A DNA stretch of 64,000 nucleotides from Capitulum mitella. Lineage: Eukaryota; Arthropoda; Thecostraca; Pollicipedomorpha; Pollicipedidae. Positions 1 to 13,491 of this stretch are shown here, piece by piece. Each line of letters begins with the position of its first letter. Position 1 is the first letter of the stretch. The translations under genes and the position numbers were made by a program. The stretch is from the NCBI GenBank assembly GCA_030062745.1, contig CP099854.1:10752014-10816013 (forward strand), read 5' to 3'. Below the pieces are notes generated by a model. It worked only from the letters and a program-made list of their open reading frames with translations. It had not been told where the DNA came from and searched no databases.

Positions 1-3000
1 ACGGACGCCAAGTACTGTCGTATGTTAAATGTCCCTTGCGATGTATGTCATGCGTGCTTTAACCAGTAAAGGGCATCTGTCATTGAAGTAATGGTGCAAA
101 CCAATAGTTATGTTTTTGGGTTGCTGGGAATTTCTGACCTTAAAGCGCGTTTTAAACCGAGGTAGTGAATATCCGCCCTGCCGTCTTAGATACCTCTTTA
201 TAATGTGCATCGCGCCCAAGAACTCTGCTGTTACGGAGGTTCAGAGCGCTTTGTCGTGGTTTTCCCATGCGCCATATCCAGCCACGTCCTATCTGCAGTT
301 GTAGCGTGACGCTGTGAGTGGGCACAGGCCGATGAACGGTTATCGCCGTTGACCTGCACAGGCCAACATTGCGTCATATCGGTGGATGACCACAGAATGC
401 AGTATTTACTTAGTTTCACTTTCTGAAGCGTCTTAGTGTTTAGTGTAAAGCAACTTCAACGATCTGTTATCAAGTTTATCTATAAAAGCTCGACCAAGGT
501 GGAACGTTTCTTTTGCGGGATTGCAATTTAGAAGCCCTAAAAACAGCAGCTGATTAAAGTATACTGGTTGCATCTGTTATCACAATGCAGAGTCATGGCT
601 TTACCTTTCGAACTTCTCAGCATTTTTTGCGATTTTGTTCAAATCCCTCGTGTTGATTTTATTCGGAATTACGTTTTCCGTGTGATAACAATGCGCACGT
701 ACATGGAGCTCAGGCACTTTTCACGCCATTCACATCTCAAGGGGGCACCACATCGCCTGTCCCTTCCATGTCGCGTCAACGTCTCTGCCGTGCCGCGCGT
801 CTCGGTCGTGACGCAGTGACCGGTTCGACCGCCGAAGCCTCGTTCGGTAGGGGCTTTCGCGGGTTACCTACAAATCAGCCCCGAGGTAAATCAGTTCTCA
901 ACCGCCAGTTAGCTGCGTCGGTTGATGAGTGCCTGATATTAAAGAAAATAACGTTGGTGTTGATGGAAGCACAATGCGGGTAAATTGGCGTTTCGGTGAC
1001 AGAAGTGGCCGGTAGTCGACAGCTTACAATGCGCGCGGAAGCCAGTGTACTTCGTTTCACCCGCTGGAAGCCGGATAAGGTTGTCGCCAGGTGACTCGGT
1101 GTGTCTGCCGGCGAGACTTGGGTGACGAAGCAGGTTAGCTTTCGAACTCCGTTTTCCAGAATGTGGCTGCCGAAGTAACTGGGCGAACCTAGTCCGTCAG
1201 TCCGAGGAAGAAATCTAAACTTAACTGACTCGTGCATAGCGGTACGGCACCGTGGGAAGGGGCAGCCATTTCCGCCTCGAAATGCCGCGTGCGCCCTTTC
1301 TCTCCAATATATCGACGTTCGAGATGCCGCGATCCCCGACAGATCGAACACTGTACTGCTGTGGAGCGTGGGCTCTGACCCCAGATCTGACGAAACAGAA
1401 CCGGGGGACTTGAAAATGAACTAACCCAGACCGCAAGGAGCTGGGCTCCTGCAAATGAAGCGGCGTCTCCCCCCCCCCCCCCCTCTTACGCCGCGCCATC
1501 TTGGTGATGCATTGATCCCGTGTTTGTGAGTGGGGAGGAGGGGAAGGGATAAGTCATGGCCGGACAGGGTCCTCTCGTTAGCAGGCCGCTCAGTCCCAGC
1601 GGGGGTCATCAATTCTGCTACGGGTGGCCGCCAAATCAGCCGGCCACGGCATTCAGCTGATTGGCGGCCGCCCGTCACAGACCGGCGCAGAACAGCACTC
1701 CAACGAGCGTCACGGTCCGGAGGACTGATGACGTCACACGGATCCGCCCGGCCGTGCTCCTGGCTGGTTTAGTGTGATATGTTGTCATGTTTAAAATGAC
1801 TCCAACAGCTCGTCGGGTTTGTTCGTTAAGTGGTAGAGAAGGACCGTGAAAAAAAAACACCGAGGGGATTAGTCTGAATAAACTGATACTGAATGGCGTT
1901 GGACACGCTGATTATTTTGTCAGTTTGGTGGGTACAGGGAGGGTCTCGGAGTGCTTGGTACAGCCCCGATTCATTTTTTTCTCTGAACTTTAACCATCCC
2001 TCAATGGTGAAAAATACAAGCTTGGGTTTTCGGACAAAACCGAAATATTTTGACTCATTCTACACGACACAGGAATTCATCCTCAGCGTTTTGCGATGAT
2101 CCATGATCTTGTGTCATATCAAGACAGCGACTCGTAATGCATGTTTTAGTCAGAGTTGATGGAACCCAGATGCCACTTTACAGTCGTGCCGTCCTTTCGT
2201 TCTTGCTGGCGTCATTATTCGTCAGATGTTGTTATGTTTCTTTTTGGATATTATGTTGTGTTATGTTTCTTCAGTTTTTGTTTGTTGTTTGGCTGTCCTT
2301 CCTGTGCACCAGGCTGAATTCGGAGGCTAAAACTGCAAGTGTGAGCTGTGATGCGGAGCATAGACGCAATTGTTGAAAGAGATGCCATTCGGCTGTTAAT
2401 TATCACTCGCTGAAGTGCACCGTTTGAAAACGAATGCCTTGGAGTTATGGCAAGTTGAAAGACAAATTTAATACGTGCAAGGCTCCGATCAGAGGCAGGC
2501 GATCGCACATGCATCTCCAACGAGGAAAATTATTTCCACTCGCCTGAGGGCACCGCAGCGACTACTCACAACGGGGCAGTCCAAGCTCTGGAAGATTTAA
2601 CCCTATCTCAATGCAGGGAAAGGAAGGAAATAGAAAACGAGAAATACCGTTTGCTTCCGCCGTCCTGAATTCGTCGAACCTCAACTGTTCGATGGAGTTC
2701 CACATAACGGAGCATGGAGAGAAGTTGTCCGGTGTGGGTAGCGTACACTTAGGCACTTGTAACCAAATGTGCTTGTTTTTTTGCGGCTGGCTCATCTTTT
2801 GAGCAATGCGCATAGTGTTATTCCGGCGCTGTTCCGGACACCAACGGGAAATGCCTTCGTACCGTCCATTCTGCCCCTTTCTGGAAACATCTCTTACCGT
2901 TTCACGTGACGAGCTAATTAAAATCTGAGCTGGCCTGAGCGCACGATGTTAGAAATGGAAGGATTTCATTAATACCACCTGACCCAATTTGCATAATTGC

Positions 3001-5209
3001 AAGACATAACCATGTTCCAGAATGATTCTTAGTCGGCTGCTAACCATTTCAGAAAGTATCTCTGGTGATCCTCGACGAATTAGGCCGCAAGCCAATGGTA
3101 TGGAAGAAATCAAGTCTTGGTTGTTACATTTTACAGCATAATATTTTTTCGTCGTCTTCGATATTTTTCGATCTACGTAACTCCATATTTTCTAATCAGT
3201 ATGACATCTATTAAGCCTAAGGACAATCTTAAAACGATACTTAGGAATGGGTTGAAGGAATCAATACTTAAAAATAGCCGTCACGAAACGGAAAACCAGC
3301 CAGCAGAATCGGAGAATCCTCGAAGCATGTGAAATGCAGAGATAAATCCCTCGAAAAGCATTTTTAAGCTCCATTTTTTTGGCATTAAATGTCTTTCATG
3401 CTACTGCATCACATATCTACAACAGAGTAAGATATCGTCTTTATTTAATATGAATACGGGCATTCGAAAAGGCTTAAAATTTAGTTTTTTTATAAGATAG
3501 TCGAGTTTTATCTTGCACACTGGAAGAACTGGGAAGCCAGCAATTTCTAATACTTTTAACAGTACTTTTAAGAAATACTTTTATCCGACAGTTGCACACA
3601 CCGTACACTTATTGACTACGCTTTAATCGCTTAAGTGAAAGGTCCGGTCGATGCCTCATAAAAAAGGCATTTCCAACTTTTTTAGAAGTGCATTATAACA
3701 GTGCAACAACTCTCTGAAGTAAAATGTTCTTTTTTGGCGTCCTGGAAGTCTTTCTCTGTGATAGCCAAACACTACCGGCGCAGCCGAAGGCGGGGGCAGG
3801 GGGTGGTTCCTTCACAGTGCGGCCCCTCCCCCACCCTAGGCCCGCATTTTTGTGGAAATCATTGCACATCGTCTTTCCAGCAGGCGGTTTTTGTATGAGT
3901 TCAGTTCTCGTTGAGCTCCGGACCCCTTCGCTTAAGAAAATCCTGTCTGCGCCCCTGCCAAACACTCGTTTTATCGAGTTTGTTTGTAACTTAACGTTAT
4001 CGCTACCGTATCGTTATTGTGAATGTCAACCCGATATATGTTCATGATATCTTGGCCGGAAACTGCCCACGGGATGTAATTTACACGTGTCCGAAAAGAT
4101 CTGTCAGAAGAGGCCAACCAGAGGAGGTCGGTCGGAATTCAGCCAGGCGAAGACAGCCAGGAGAGGTTGGTAAGACGAGGCTTATCAGTGGAGTAAACAG
4201 AGGTTTGACGGTTTCCAGAATGTGGGTCTCTTAAAAAGTTGCTTACGACTTGGGTGTTCTGACTGGATCCCTGCTAGCAAAGCATCTTCTGTAGAATGTT
4301 TCTTTTAGGGTTAACTGGTGAGGCGTCAAACCGTAAAAGTTTAGATTAAGTTTCTATTTTTAGCATCCTCTGAACAGTGCGGTTTTGATAACCTCTTCAT
4401 TTATCGCGTTATTCTTCCCATCAATGTGATGATGTAAGACCAGCTAGCGTGCCTTTGAATTCTTTCGTGGCCAGTATAGGTCCTCATCGGGCGTAATATG
4501 CCCCGAGGGACGCGAGCTACACCCAACCAGTTCTGGGTCCGCTCCACAAAAGTGGAGCTTCAGGCGGATTGAAATCCGTGGCCGCCATATCCTCTCGACT
4601 TTATCACCGCCGACTCAGCCCTCCGAGAGAATTCATTGGGCGGAGACGGCGCGGACCTCACCTTCCGCGTTGCGAGATGAAGCACGTTCATCATTCGAGG
4701 CGATAAAACGCCCCGGCGCCCGATCGCAATGCATTAGACCGGAACGCCCTGACATGACTGAGCCAGAAATTTACTAGAAATTGCAGTAGTTCAAGCATGC
4801 CTTTCATCATACGCTGCCGTGGCTAATTATGAGCGAGGTCATAGGCCGAGTTAGTGTTATTGCAACTGGCGGAAAACAGTCAAATTCAACGGCCGGTCGG
4901 CCCGACACGGCCGCACATCATTCTGGAAATTAGTAATAACTTCGCAACCACAGGGTACCGAATGACGGAGTTTTCTCCGGGAGGTGACCTAATTCTATGC
5001 CAGTTTACATGGCGTAAATGATACACGAATTCGAAAATTGCAGTATCCTCTTTTCTATGCTGTTTTATTCTATTCTGTTCTATTTCTGTTCTGTTTTATG
5101 AGGAGGCACGTACGTAGTAAATAAAACGAAAGAAAATGAAATGAAACATTATGAAATGGAATGATGTTCCGGGAATGGTATTTTCGTTTCGCAGTAATGA
5201 CGACGAACT

Positions 5210-5263
<54 letters not shown>

Positions 5264-5629
5264 AAATAATGCGCTGAAGCATCTGTCGAAATCCCAAGAG
5301 GCAAGACATCAGTTAAAATGTCGCATTAACCAGACTTTGTGCTGTAGGTCAGTGTACAGACGTTGCCAAACAGAGCATCAGTGCATTTTGGTACCTACAT
5401 CCAAAGTAGTAGGAACCCTAAGTATTGTACTTCTCGATAAAATCGAGTTGTGGAAAGATTTTCATCCACCCAATAGTTTTACAAGTTCAGATGGTTTGGC
5501 ACACTTTTTCGCAGGAAAGATGACAAATATGACTCTGTTGTCTTCTAATCCTATCATTACACTGAGTTAATTGTCTCGGCTGGACACATTTTAAGTGTCC
5601 TTGAAGGGTTTTAAGTAAGCTGTAATGCC
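1..5629. other. 5' flanking DNA without recognisable gene
   Basis: Short open frames only, none with recognisable protein similarity. Contains a C run (about 1470-1483), a segment at 3763-3960 whose right end (CTGTCTGCGCCCCTG) looks like a MITE end, and an AT microsatellite (5212-5259). The frame at about 5440-5570 reads HPPNSFTSSDGLAHFFAGKM, which faintly recalls the region before the RT domain in CR1-like LINEs; too short to call. Confidence 0.5.
5212..5259. repeat. (TA)n microsatellite
   Basis: About 24 uninterrupted TA units. Confidence 0.95.
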
Positions 5630-6848
5630 TTAATCCTATCCCCGCACCCATAACGCTAGTTCGCATTTTCCGTATAGGGGGGAGCTTACTGCCCCCCCCC
5701 CGAAATCTTGGGAACTAACCGTTAGATTTCATCGCAACAAACGACGATCAATTTGCCATGAAATCAGCTACATTTTTGTTTGAAGAAGTTTTGGAAATCT
5801 TATAGGGGTGGGTATAGGGAGGCAGAGGGTCAGAAAGGGATTGACCGATTATCATGCAGGTGGTATAAATCGAGAACTAATTAATGGAAGTTTCTTTGTG
5901 GCCCATACGCTAAGAATTTGGAAAAATATCATAGGCTTCCACAGAGCTTGGAAACGCGAAGGAATGTTTCTTGAAAACAAAATTACCGTAAAGGTTTAAA
6001 CGTTTTTTAAGCCTTTATGGTAAATCTGTCTGTACTTATGAAGTGCAAACCGCATTTCATTGTTCGGACAATGTTAGCATAGGCGGCACCAGGCGCATGA
6101 AAAGGGGTAACTGTCATGACCTCGTGTTCATTAGGTCACTTATGATCTTTGACTTCAAAGGTCATAAGTGACTTTGAAGTAACGGTGACTTTGAAGTCTG
6201 CAATGACTTCAAAGTCATATGGAATGACCTTGAGCTTGTTTCAAGGTCTTTGGAAACATTTCCAACAATTTGAATCGATTTAATTTCTTACGGTCTTGTT
6301 TAAGACCGTCGCTATGTATGGTACGCACGCGGACATTTCAGATCATAGCCCGTGGCCCAACTTTTTATTAACGTGAAATTTAAAAAGGAGTAGATAACAG
6401 TGTGTTGAGGAACATTTGCTCTTTTTTCTAAAAAAAAAATATTGCTGAAAGTTATGCATACATAAATAATTGTTAAAAAACGAAATTTTGACTTTTGACT
6501 TTGACTTGATGCCATGAAGTGACCTTAAGTCAAAGAAAATTTTTTTTATGTCTACCCAGTTGTTTAACCATACATTCATATAACGTTTTAATTCCTACCT
6601 CCGACATTTTTTACGTCCAATAATGGCGAAAATGACCTCAGATGCCTTTCAAAAGCATTTTCTTAAACAACAACAAAAATATCATCATCTTCAAAAACAG
6701 CTTCCAGCCCTGGCTACGCCCATGGACAAAATAAAATTACGAAAATTTAACCAGTACGTACAGGACGAAAAGAGGAAAACTGGACAAGCTGCGTGGAGCT
6801 ACTTCTTCTGAAGCCCCCCCCCCCCCAAGAAAAAAGGAATAGGGTTAA
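5630..6848 (+). mobile_element. TTAA-flanked non-autonomous DNA transposon, piggyBac-like MITE (family 1, copy 1)
   Basis: 1219 bp bounded by TTAA (5630-5633 and 6845-6848). Ends read TTAATCCTATCCCC and, on the other strand, TTAACCCTATTCC. TTAA targets and CC-starting ends are the hallmark of piggyBac-type elements. No transposase frame. Same family as 39121-40338, in opposite orientation and almost the same length: shared words include TTTCATCGCAACAAACG near the left end and ATGTTAGCATAGGCGG inside. An inner segment (about 6078-6722) has its own inverted ends (CATAGGCGGCACCAGG; CCCTGGCTACGCCCATG), so it is composite. Carries several AGGTCA-type words. Confidence 0.8.
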
Positions 6849-7514
6849 ACGTGGGTTCTGAATAAGCTGGACAAAAACTAAGACTGCTGAAATGCGTAAC
6901 GAATGTTGCTGGCTGCCGATGTTCTCCGCATCTATAACGTTGGATACCCGAAGGATCGCGCGCGGGACTGAAAATATTTGCCACAACGGCGTTGAGGGAT
7001 TCGGTAATGCGACTCCGACGCGACGAAGGTCGGGCACGGCTGTCACGCAGCGCAGACATCCCGCAGCGGAGCCAAGGCTATCGTCACTGATCCTAAGTCC
7101 CTTCCACTTTTTCGTTTTCTTTCTAATTTGGCCGGTAATACGGACGATCCTTACCGTTGCTTGTTTGCTTGCGGCGAATTTCTTTACGGCGGAAAAAACA
7201 AAGCCGGTGCTTTGCTTTGTTTGTTTGGTTCCGGTGAAATTTCAGACGAGTCGAACCTTTGCAGCCAACTAGGGACGTGCAACCAAGTCACGCAGCACAC
7301 AGGTGTTTCCCACCTGACTGCGCCCTAATCGGGGGACAGGTCGCCACCTTTTCCGTCCGCTGGTCTGGACAGGCCGGGCCGGCCGGCTCCGCCAGAACAG
7401 CCAGTCTGCCACCGGCCAGCGGCGAACCAATCTCACAGATCACTGCGTCCGCCGCGATCGGGAATTGATGACTCCATCTCAGCCGGCTCTGTCGGAGCGG
7501 GGCAGAAACATGTT

Positions 7515-7930
7515 GCACCGGCCAGCGGCGTATTGTAACGGCCAGCGACGTATTGTAACGGCCAGCGGCGTATTGTAACGGCCAACGACGTATTGTAACG
7601 GCCAGCGGCGTATTGTACCGACCAGGGGCCGTGTTGCGCCAACCAGGGACCGTATTGTACCTGTCAGGGGCCGTTTTGTACCGATCAGGGACCGTGTCGT
7701 ACCGACCAGCGGCCGTGTTATACCAAGCAGAGGACTCTCATACTGACCAGGGGCTTTGTTATGCTGATCACGGGCCGCATTGCATGGACCAGAGGACATG
7801 TTGTACCGACCAGGGGCAGTGCTGTAGCGACCAAAGAGAGTGTTCTATTGATCATGGGACGTGTTGTACCAACCAGGCACCGTGTTGTACTAGTCAGTAG
7901 AGTGTTGAACTGCTCCTGCCGACCAGCGGG
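7515..7930. repeat. 20-bp minisatellite
   Basis: About 20 tandem copies. The first five or six are nearly identical (unit CGGCCAGCGGCGTATTGTAA); later units drift toward GTTGTACCGACCAGGGGC. The graded divergence from left to right suggests recent expansion of the left end. Confidence 0.9.
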
Positions 7931-9540
7931 ACACATTTTACCGAATGTTTGGCGGTGATGTATTCAATTCGCCTTTTCTTTCGACGATCCTTTCGTTAGC
8001 TCGTTTAAGGAGTGCCGCGACAATGCCATATGTTCCTTTTTAATTTGTATTTTGGTGTGAACGTAAAGTTCTGTGCATTACGGGGGACTGAGGGCGTTTT
8101 ACCGGTATTGAAGTCTCAGCTGGAGTGTTCCGCCAGACACATAAATCCTTCTTAACGGCTTTACCATAGGGACTGTGCGGCAACGCCCCTTCCAACTCTG
8201 TTAAAACGGTCTATTAGTTTCATTAAGACGGATAGCTGCTGACTCAGGCCATCTAGAATTAAATATTCCAAGCCGTCACCAGTTAAATATTGTAATATCA
8301 AGCTGTTGTCGGAAATACCAGCGCATGAGAGTGTCACGTTTAGTTGCTATTTACATACTAAGACGTAGGTGTGTAAACAAAAATGTCCGTGTCTTGGCCG
8401 TTTGTATGCGTCTGTTTTAAGTCAGAAATCACGAGAACTGTATGCAAGCCGATTAGTTTCTTTTGTTCCTGACGCTGTAGTCATTTTAAGAGTTGGTTTG
8501 TTAATCGAACAGATCAGTTCGATATCACTACCATACCTGTGTAAATGACAACTCTTCGTCTTTCGTCTATTTGGCTTCTAACAAGACGCTTCATCCAAAA
8601 ATGTTTGCAAGGCGTCTTCGCAGTGCACACTTTTTTTTTGTTCCCGCCCCGCCTTTTCTGTTTTGACTGGAGCGAGCAGTATCTGGTGCAAACTGATGGT
8701 AACCTTTTCTGACTCGGGCTGCTGAGACTGCTCTAGTAGTTTCACAATCACAGGCCGAGAATTTCGACATCAGACCGCTTCGTTTGGCCCACCGCCACCT
8801 GGCGCCACGACGGGCGGGACGAGATTATATTATCATGGTCGTTTCACCAGCGAGTCGGAGCTCGATACTGGGGGCGAAGAGGTCCGACGCGAGGGGGGGG
8901 GGGTCCTGCTGAGACATGCCGTCAAGAAACGCTGCTGGCTAGCACTTTCTTCCTGGAAAAGCTCCACACGCAGCATGAGGGGATGCTATGAATCCGAGAG
9001 CGAAGGGATAGTGGAGGCCATCCAGAGGACAAACAGTGTGATCAAAAGATAAAAATGACACGGGTGACGCAAGGAAACGCTGCTGATTCTGCGCGGTAAC
9101 GAAGAAACCTTACGAACCGAATGCAAATTAGCAGGAGCTGTGCTGGGCGCCTAACAAAACTCCATAGAGCTCACAAGCCTTGTTGGTCGAAGGTTTCATC
9201 CCACTTGAGATTTTCTGCGCATTTAGTGTGACGTCTCAGACGGCTGAAATCCTCTCTGAATGCATCGCTTTGGTAGAGCCAGCTTCCTCTGATCTAGAAC
9301 AATTACGCGAGCTTGACTTCACAACGCCGGGAGTCGATCTCTCTGAAGGGTTTTGGATGGGCGGTCACGAACATCAGGCGGCCCTTGCCGGCAAGTGGCG
9401 ACCGATTTCGAAACCGGCCCAGCCCGGAAGGCTCTGCGGCAGGATATTACAGACACCTGACGCGGGCGAGCGCAAATCAAAACGGCTCTCAGCTTTGTCA
9501 AAGTGCGAAGATGGAGGCTGCGTTTGCTGTAGCCCGGAAG
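7931..9540. other. Non-coding stretch, nothing recognised
   Basis: No conserved protein frame, tandem repeat or transposon end that I can support, apart from a short G run at about 8895. Confidence 0.4.
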
Positions 9541-9632
9541 ACAAAGAATCTTTGTGACGTCACAGTCCTGGGGCCACCAAATCGTGACCAGTTGTGGGTC
9601 CGATTGGACGTGAGGTCACAAAGATTCTTTGT
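9541..9632. repeat. Short inverted repeat
   Basis: 23-bp arms at 9541-9563 and 9610-9632 (ACAAAGAATCTTTGTGACGT and its complement, one mismatch). Each arm also contains the palindrome CAAAGAATCTTTG. Confidence 0.75.
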
Positions 9633-9689
9633 CGTCCTGGCTAAAGCGAACGCAAGCCTACTGCGCTCTCAGTTGGTGGCTTCCGCTCC

Positions 9690-11130
9690 TTTTCAGAACG
9701 ACCTGACTGGATATGCACCTTGTCCCGCTCAAATTCGGTACGATCGCGTGCAACTTAGAAACGACAACTCGATTTTTCGAAGTACTGCAGCTAAGTGTAG
9801 TAGCAGAGTACTCAAAGTCAGCTTGGTTTCATCCAGTTTCGGCGCCATCGCAACCAAATTCGCTCGAAGAGCAGAAAACACAGATTTTCGGTACTAGCGC
9901 AAGTCATTTCGGCGACGTCAATTAAATTTACAACAGCAAACAATTTCGCCGAAATTCACGCGATTCTGACGACTAGCTAGCGATATACAGAAGTTCGCTT
10001 TTTCGGGATTTCCTCAGTGGGACTTGAGGTACACCCACTTGTGGAGTTCTGTTTTGACTGAAAGACAAAGACAAATTGATAGCCCTGTGTATATGTTTCA
10101 CTGACCCAGTAATCTGGCTTCACCGCCCTGGCCGAGTATGTCGCGCCAAGCGCCCGTGCGTATAGTTTGGCGGTGAGACGAACAAGACGTTATCAAGGCG
10201 GCTCGCTCAACAGATGTTTTCGGTTTTTGCGAATGAGATCAGACTGCACGCACAAAACTCGACAATAGCCTGTTCGCAAATGACACACGGCCTCTGGCGT
10301 GTTGACAAATGCAGCTGTTGAGAAAGATGCGGTGTGATGTGATGAGAAAATGCACCGATGAAAACGAGCACTCTCTCTACTGATCGGCTGGTTTTGTCAA
10401 AACATACCGAAAGTATGCTGTGTGAAGAACGTTTAATCCACCAATGGGAAACAGCAGTTGTTCAAAGGCGCCGCGTTTGATCACGCCGACCGAGCACGCG
10501 ACAGGTGGAATGTTAAGGACTGCGCCACAGAGTCCACCACTTACTTCATTGATCATGCCGACCGACCACGCGCAAGATCAAATGTCGCAGGTTCAGACAT
10601 GCAGAAAACTCAGGCTGCGGAACCGTTTGAACCGAAATGGCTGTATTAATGTGCTTCTGATTTCAGATATGCATACTGTAATAGGATGAATAAACCTCAG
10701 CTGTTTGTTGACAAAATAGCGCTGATTTCTATCAGAGCAAAAGAAACCGCTAAACGCATCGGATCTACCGCCGGAATTGTTTGAACCTTGCCTGACTTGG
10801 TAGCGATGTTTTCAAACAATTCCCACCTCCTTCTGAACTGCATACAACAGCGCCGTGATGGCTTGCGCTTGTGCCGAAAATCCACCATATCTGCAACAAC
10901 GCCGAAGTTGGTTGCGCTTACGCCGAATGATGACGTCACGCCGACTTTGTGTGCAGTTCTGCTACACCTTTTTGCAGTGTCTCTAAATAGAATGGGTTGT
11001 TTTTGAGACGGTGCGATCGCGCCGAGTTCGATCGAGAAAAGGTGTAGAAGGGCACGTGCCTCTTCGTTGCGAAACTTCGTGCAAAAAAGGTTTTGCTCTA
11101 GATGCGTGCCCGCTGGCCGTGCTGATGTCA
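9690..11130. repeat. Diverged long inverted repeat (arms about 9690-9960 and 10790-11130)
   Basis: The + strand around 9735-9900 and the - strand around 11030-10880 share an ordered series of words (CGATCGC, GTAGCAGA, TCATCCAGTTTCGGCG versus TCATCATTCGGCG, GCAACCAA.TTCG, GATTTTCGG). Even the accidental translations resemble each other (KCSSRVLKVSLVSSSFG versus RCSRTAHKVGVTSSFG). The roughly 0.8-kb spacer is unremarkable. Could be long terminal inverted repeats of a dead element or two copies of one repeat. Confidence 0.6.
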
Positions 11131-11279
11131 CTGACCTACGATCTAAGTCGTCGAAAGGGACCACGAAGTTCTGGGATGAGCTCGGAAAGTCACTTGTTAG
11201 ATCTTATTACGCTCCCCGTAGAACGAGAACTTTTAAACCGGCGGCAGTGTATGTGAAAACTTTGTGGTCAGCAGGGACG

Positions 11280-11596
11280 CGTCGGGGCTTACCCAGGACG
11301 GTGAACCACGCTCCGACTACGATTGACTCCGATTGACTCTCTGGCTGCTTAGCTTCGATTATCTCCGGCTGTAACTCAGGTGTTCGTAAATGTGATTCAT
11401 GCGGGTACAGCTCAGTAGTTCATAGATTTGGCTCTGTCCGCGCGGACTGTGACAGTGGTTCGTGAATCTGACTGTCCGCACAGTCTTTGGCTCAGCGGGC
11501 CGCGAATTTGACTCCTTACTGCGCCGTGAGCCAGCTGTCTTCCCGTGACTCGCTCCCTGTCGACTCAGCGCCCGTTCCGCTGTTCCAGTTGCCGCG
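11280..11596 (+). promoter_or_regulatory. Probable 5' UTR / promoter area of the FSTL4/5-like gene
   Basis: The 320 bp before the start codon is moderately GC-rich and has short internal repeats (GATTGACTC twice near 11320-11340) and a TCAGTAG at about 11409 that could serve as an arthropod-type initiator. No TATA box at a sensible distance. The assignment rests on position only. Confidence 0.3.
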
Positions 11597-11665
11597 ATGA
11601 CGTCACCGCGACTCTCTCGGCTGCTGCTGCTGACTCTGCTGTTGGGCTGTACAGCTCGCGCCAGG
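11597..11665 (+). CDS. FSTL5-like: FSTL4/5-like exon 1: start codon and signal peptide
   Basis: Residues 1-23. The ATG has G at -3. It is followed by a short basic stretch, a leucine-rich core (LLLLTLLL) and small residues before a likely cleavage site after ARA, a standard signal peptide. The exon ends at a strong donor (gtaagt) in phase 0, which matches exon 2. The next exon is 11.8 kb away, so a small missed exon between them is possible. No in-frame upstream ATG is preferable. Confidence 0.75.
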
Positions 11666-13451
11666 GTAAGTCGGCCTGCCGTGAGGCGGCTCACTCCGCG
11701 CAGCGGGGCTGCGTCGGGCCGTGATCTGTCATCAGACCTGTCGCTGCCAGCTGGTCCGGGCCACCACAGCCTTCATGGAAGTCAGCCTTTGCGGAGGTTG
11801 TTGAGCACAGATCTTGTTTTAAGCGTCGGCGTTTCTGCTGTGTGTGCTGCTGCGCTTAAGCACTCGTGGCGTGTCCCGATATGGATTGGAATTACAAATT
11901 ATCCACCCTCTCCTTCCCGTTAACCTCGATCTTCGTCCTCAAAACTCCTTTCCGGCTCAATTCAAGTGCCACTCAAACCCTTCACTTTAGTCCAACAGGT
12001 CCAAAACAGTCAGCACTGGTTGGAGGAGTTCTGACAACCTAACCAAATCATTGCAAGAGGAGCCAGTCTGCAAGATCTACTTACCGCATTTGTTTCGTGG
12101 GCTCTGCAGGACTGACAGACACCCTGATATGAAGACGCCATAACCATTAAGGATGGAAGAATTTTTATGACTATCGTCCTCGTCTTGTGTGGTGTTATAT
12201 ACACGCAGGACTCCTGTGTATAAAATAACACACAAGACGAGCACGATAGTCCGAAAAAATCATCATTCGGTAATACTAACATCTCGTCTCGATGACTCCG
12301 TGAAAGGTCATAACCTTTCTTAGCCACGGAAACCTGACGGTTCAGGAGTAGGCTGATCTGAACCGACACGGCTTCCATGACCCCAGAGCGTCATCATTTC
12401 TTCCCTCGCGACCAGATCTTAACGTTCGGCGTCAGGGTGTTAGGTCAGCGGCGCGCGGTGGAGTTTTTCCGCGCCAGTACGCGAGACGCCGTGCAGCAGG
12501 TGTTCGATCACCCGCCTACACGTTGTCGCGGCCGTTCGACCGATACCCTGCTATCGGAATAAAAGCGCAGCCTCTTTACATTTATTGAGAAAGCTTCCTT
12601 CGAATGTCTCAAAATCTTGCAGTTCCCTGACATTTTGTCGGGTATTGGGGACGATGAGTTGAGGCTCTTGTAGCAGACGACGTGCTTCTGAGATGACTCA
12701 GTCGTCTTGCACGCGCGTTTGCAATGCCACACAATGCCCATTCGTATTATCTGTAGCTCGGCGACATCATGTTTTGAAAAACGTTTGTGCGCTTGCGCTG
12801 CAGGCGCGTATTTCGCTGTATCGTCGATGGCCGGCTTTCCCTGTGATCACCGGATGCTGTTGCATGACGGATGCAGAATTGCGTCGTCCTGTTCATCCCC
12901 TAACCCTTATGCACTGAGGTCCATCTCGTGTGCTGCACGGTGCAAAGCCCGGTGGACGTAGGCCCTGGTTACCTGCGACTGGCTTTCCCATCAGTCGATG
13001 CTGGGCGAACAGCGTAGCTTATCACGGCGAGCCAGGGAAGAGATCAGAGACGGCGCCACGCCATTTGTGAGTCCCAGGAACAGTGACTTTAGCACGTCAT
13101 TTCTGAGAACAACCGTCGAGTACCACCACGCATAATGACCCGCTCCTGGGACGTTCAGCTGCGAGCATGCCACTTTGGGGAAAATGTCAGACGCCACTCT
13201 TTCCCAATTAGTTCATTAGACCTCCTGAAACAGAGGGTCACGTGCTGGCCCAATGGCGCTGTGCCTCATCCTAGAGAATCCCGCTCAACCCCGGCAGCGC
13301 AGTTAGGCCCTATCTCCGGCCTGATGGCCTCCTGTTAGTGGTGCACTTAGTGGAGACCGCGTCGAAGGCGTCCGCCCCGCTTTGGCGCTATGGTGGCGCA
13401 GCTTTTCAACTTTACTCACGCTCTTGATTATACATATAGATCGAATATCTT

Positions 13452-13491
<40 letters not shown>

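Noticed and set aside
7515-7930. CRISPR-like spacing of short repeats
   Set aside because: Units are contiguous with no spacers, and the genome is eukaryotic; it is a minisatellite.
9313-9897. 194-codon open frame on the + strand
   Set aside because: It runs across the short inverted repeat and one arm of the long diverged inverted repeat; the resemblance to the - strand frame at 10697-11164 comes from the repeat, not from a gene.
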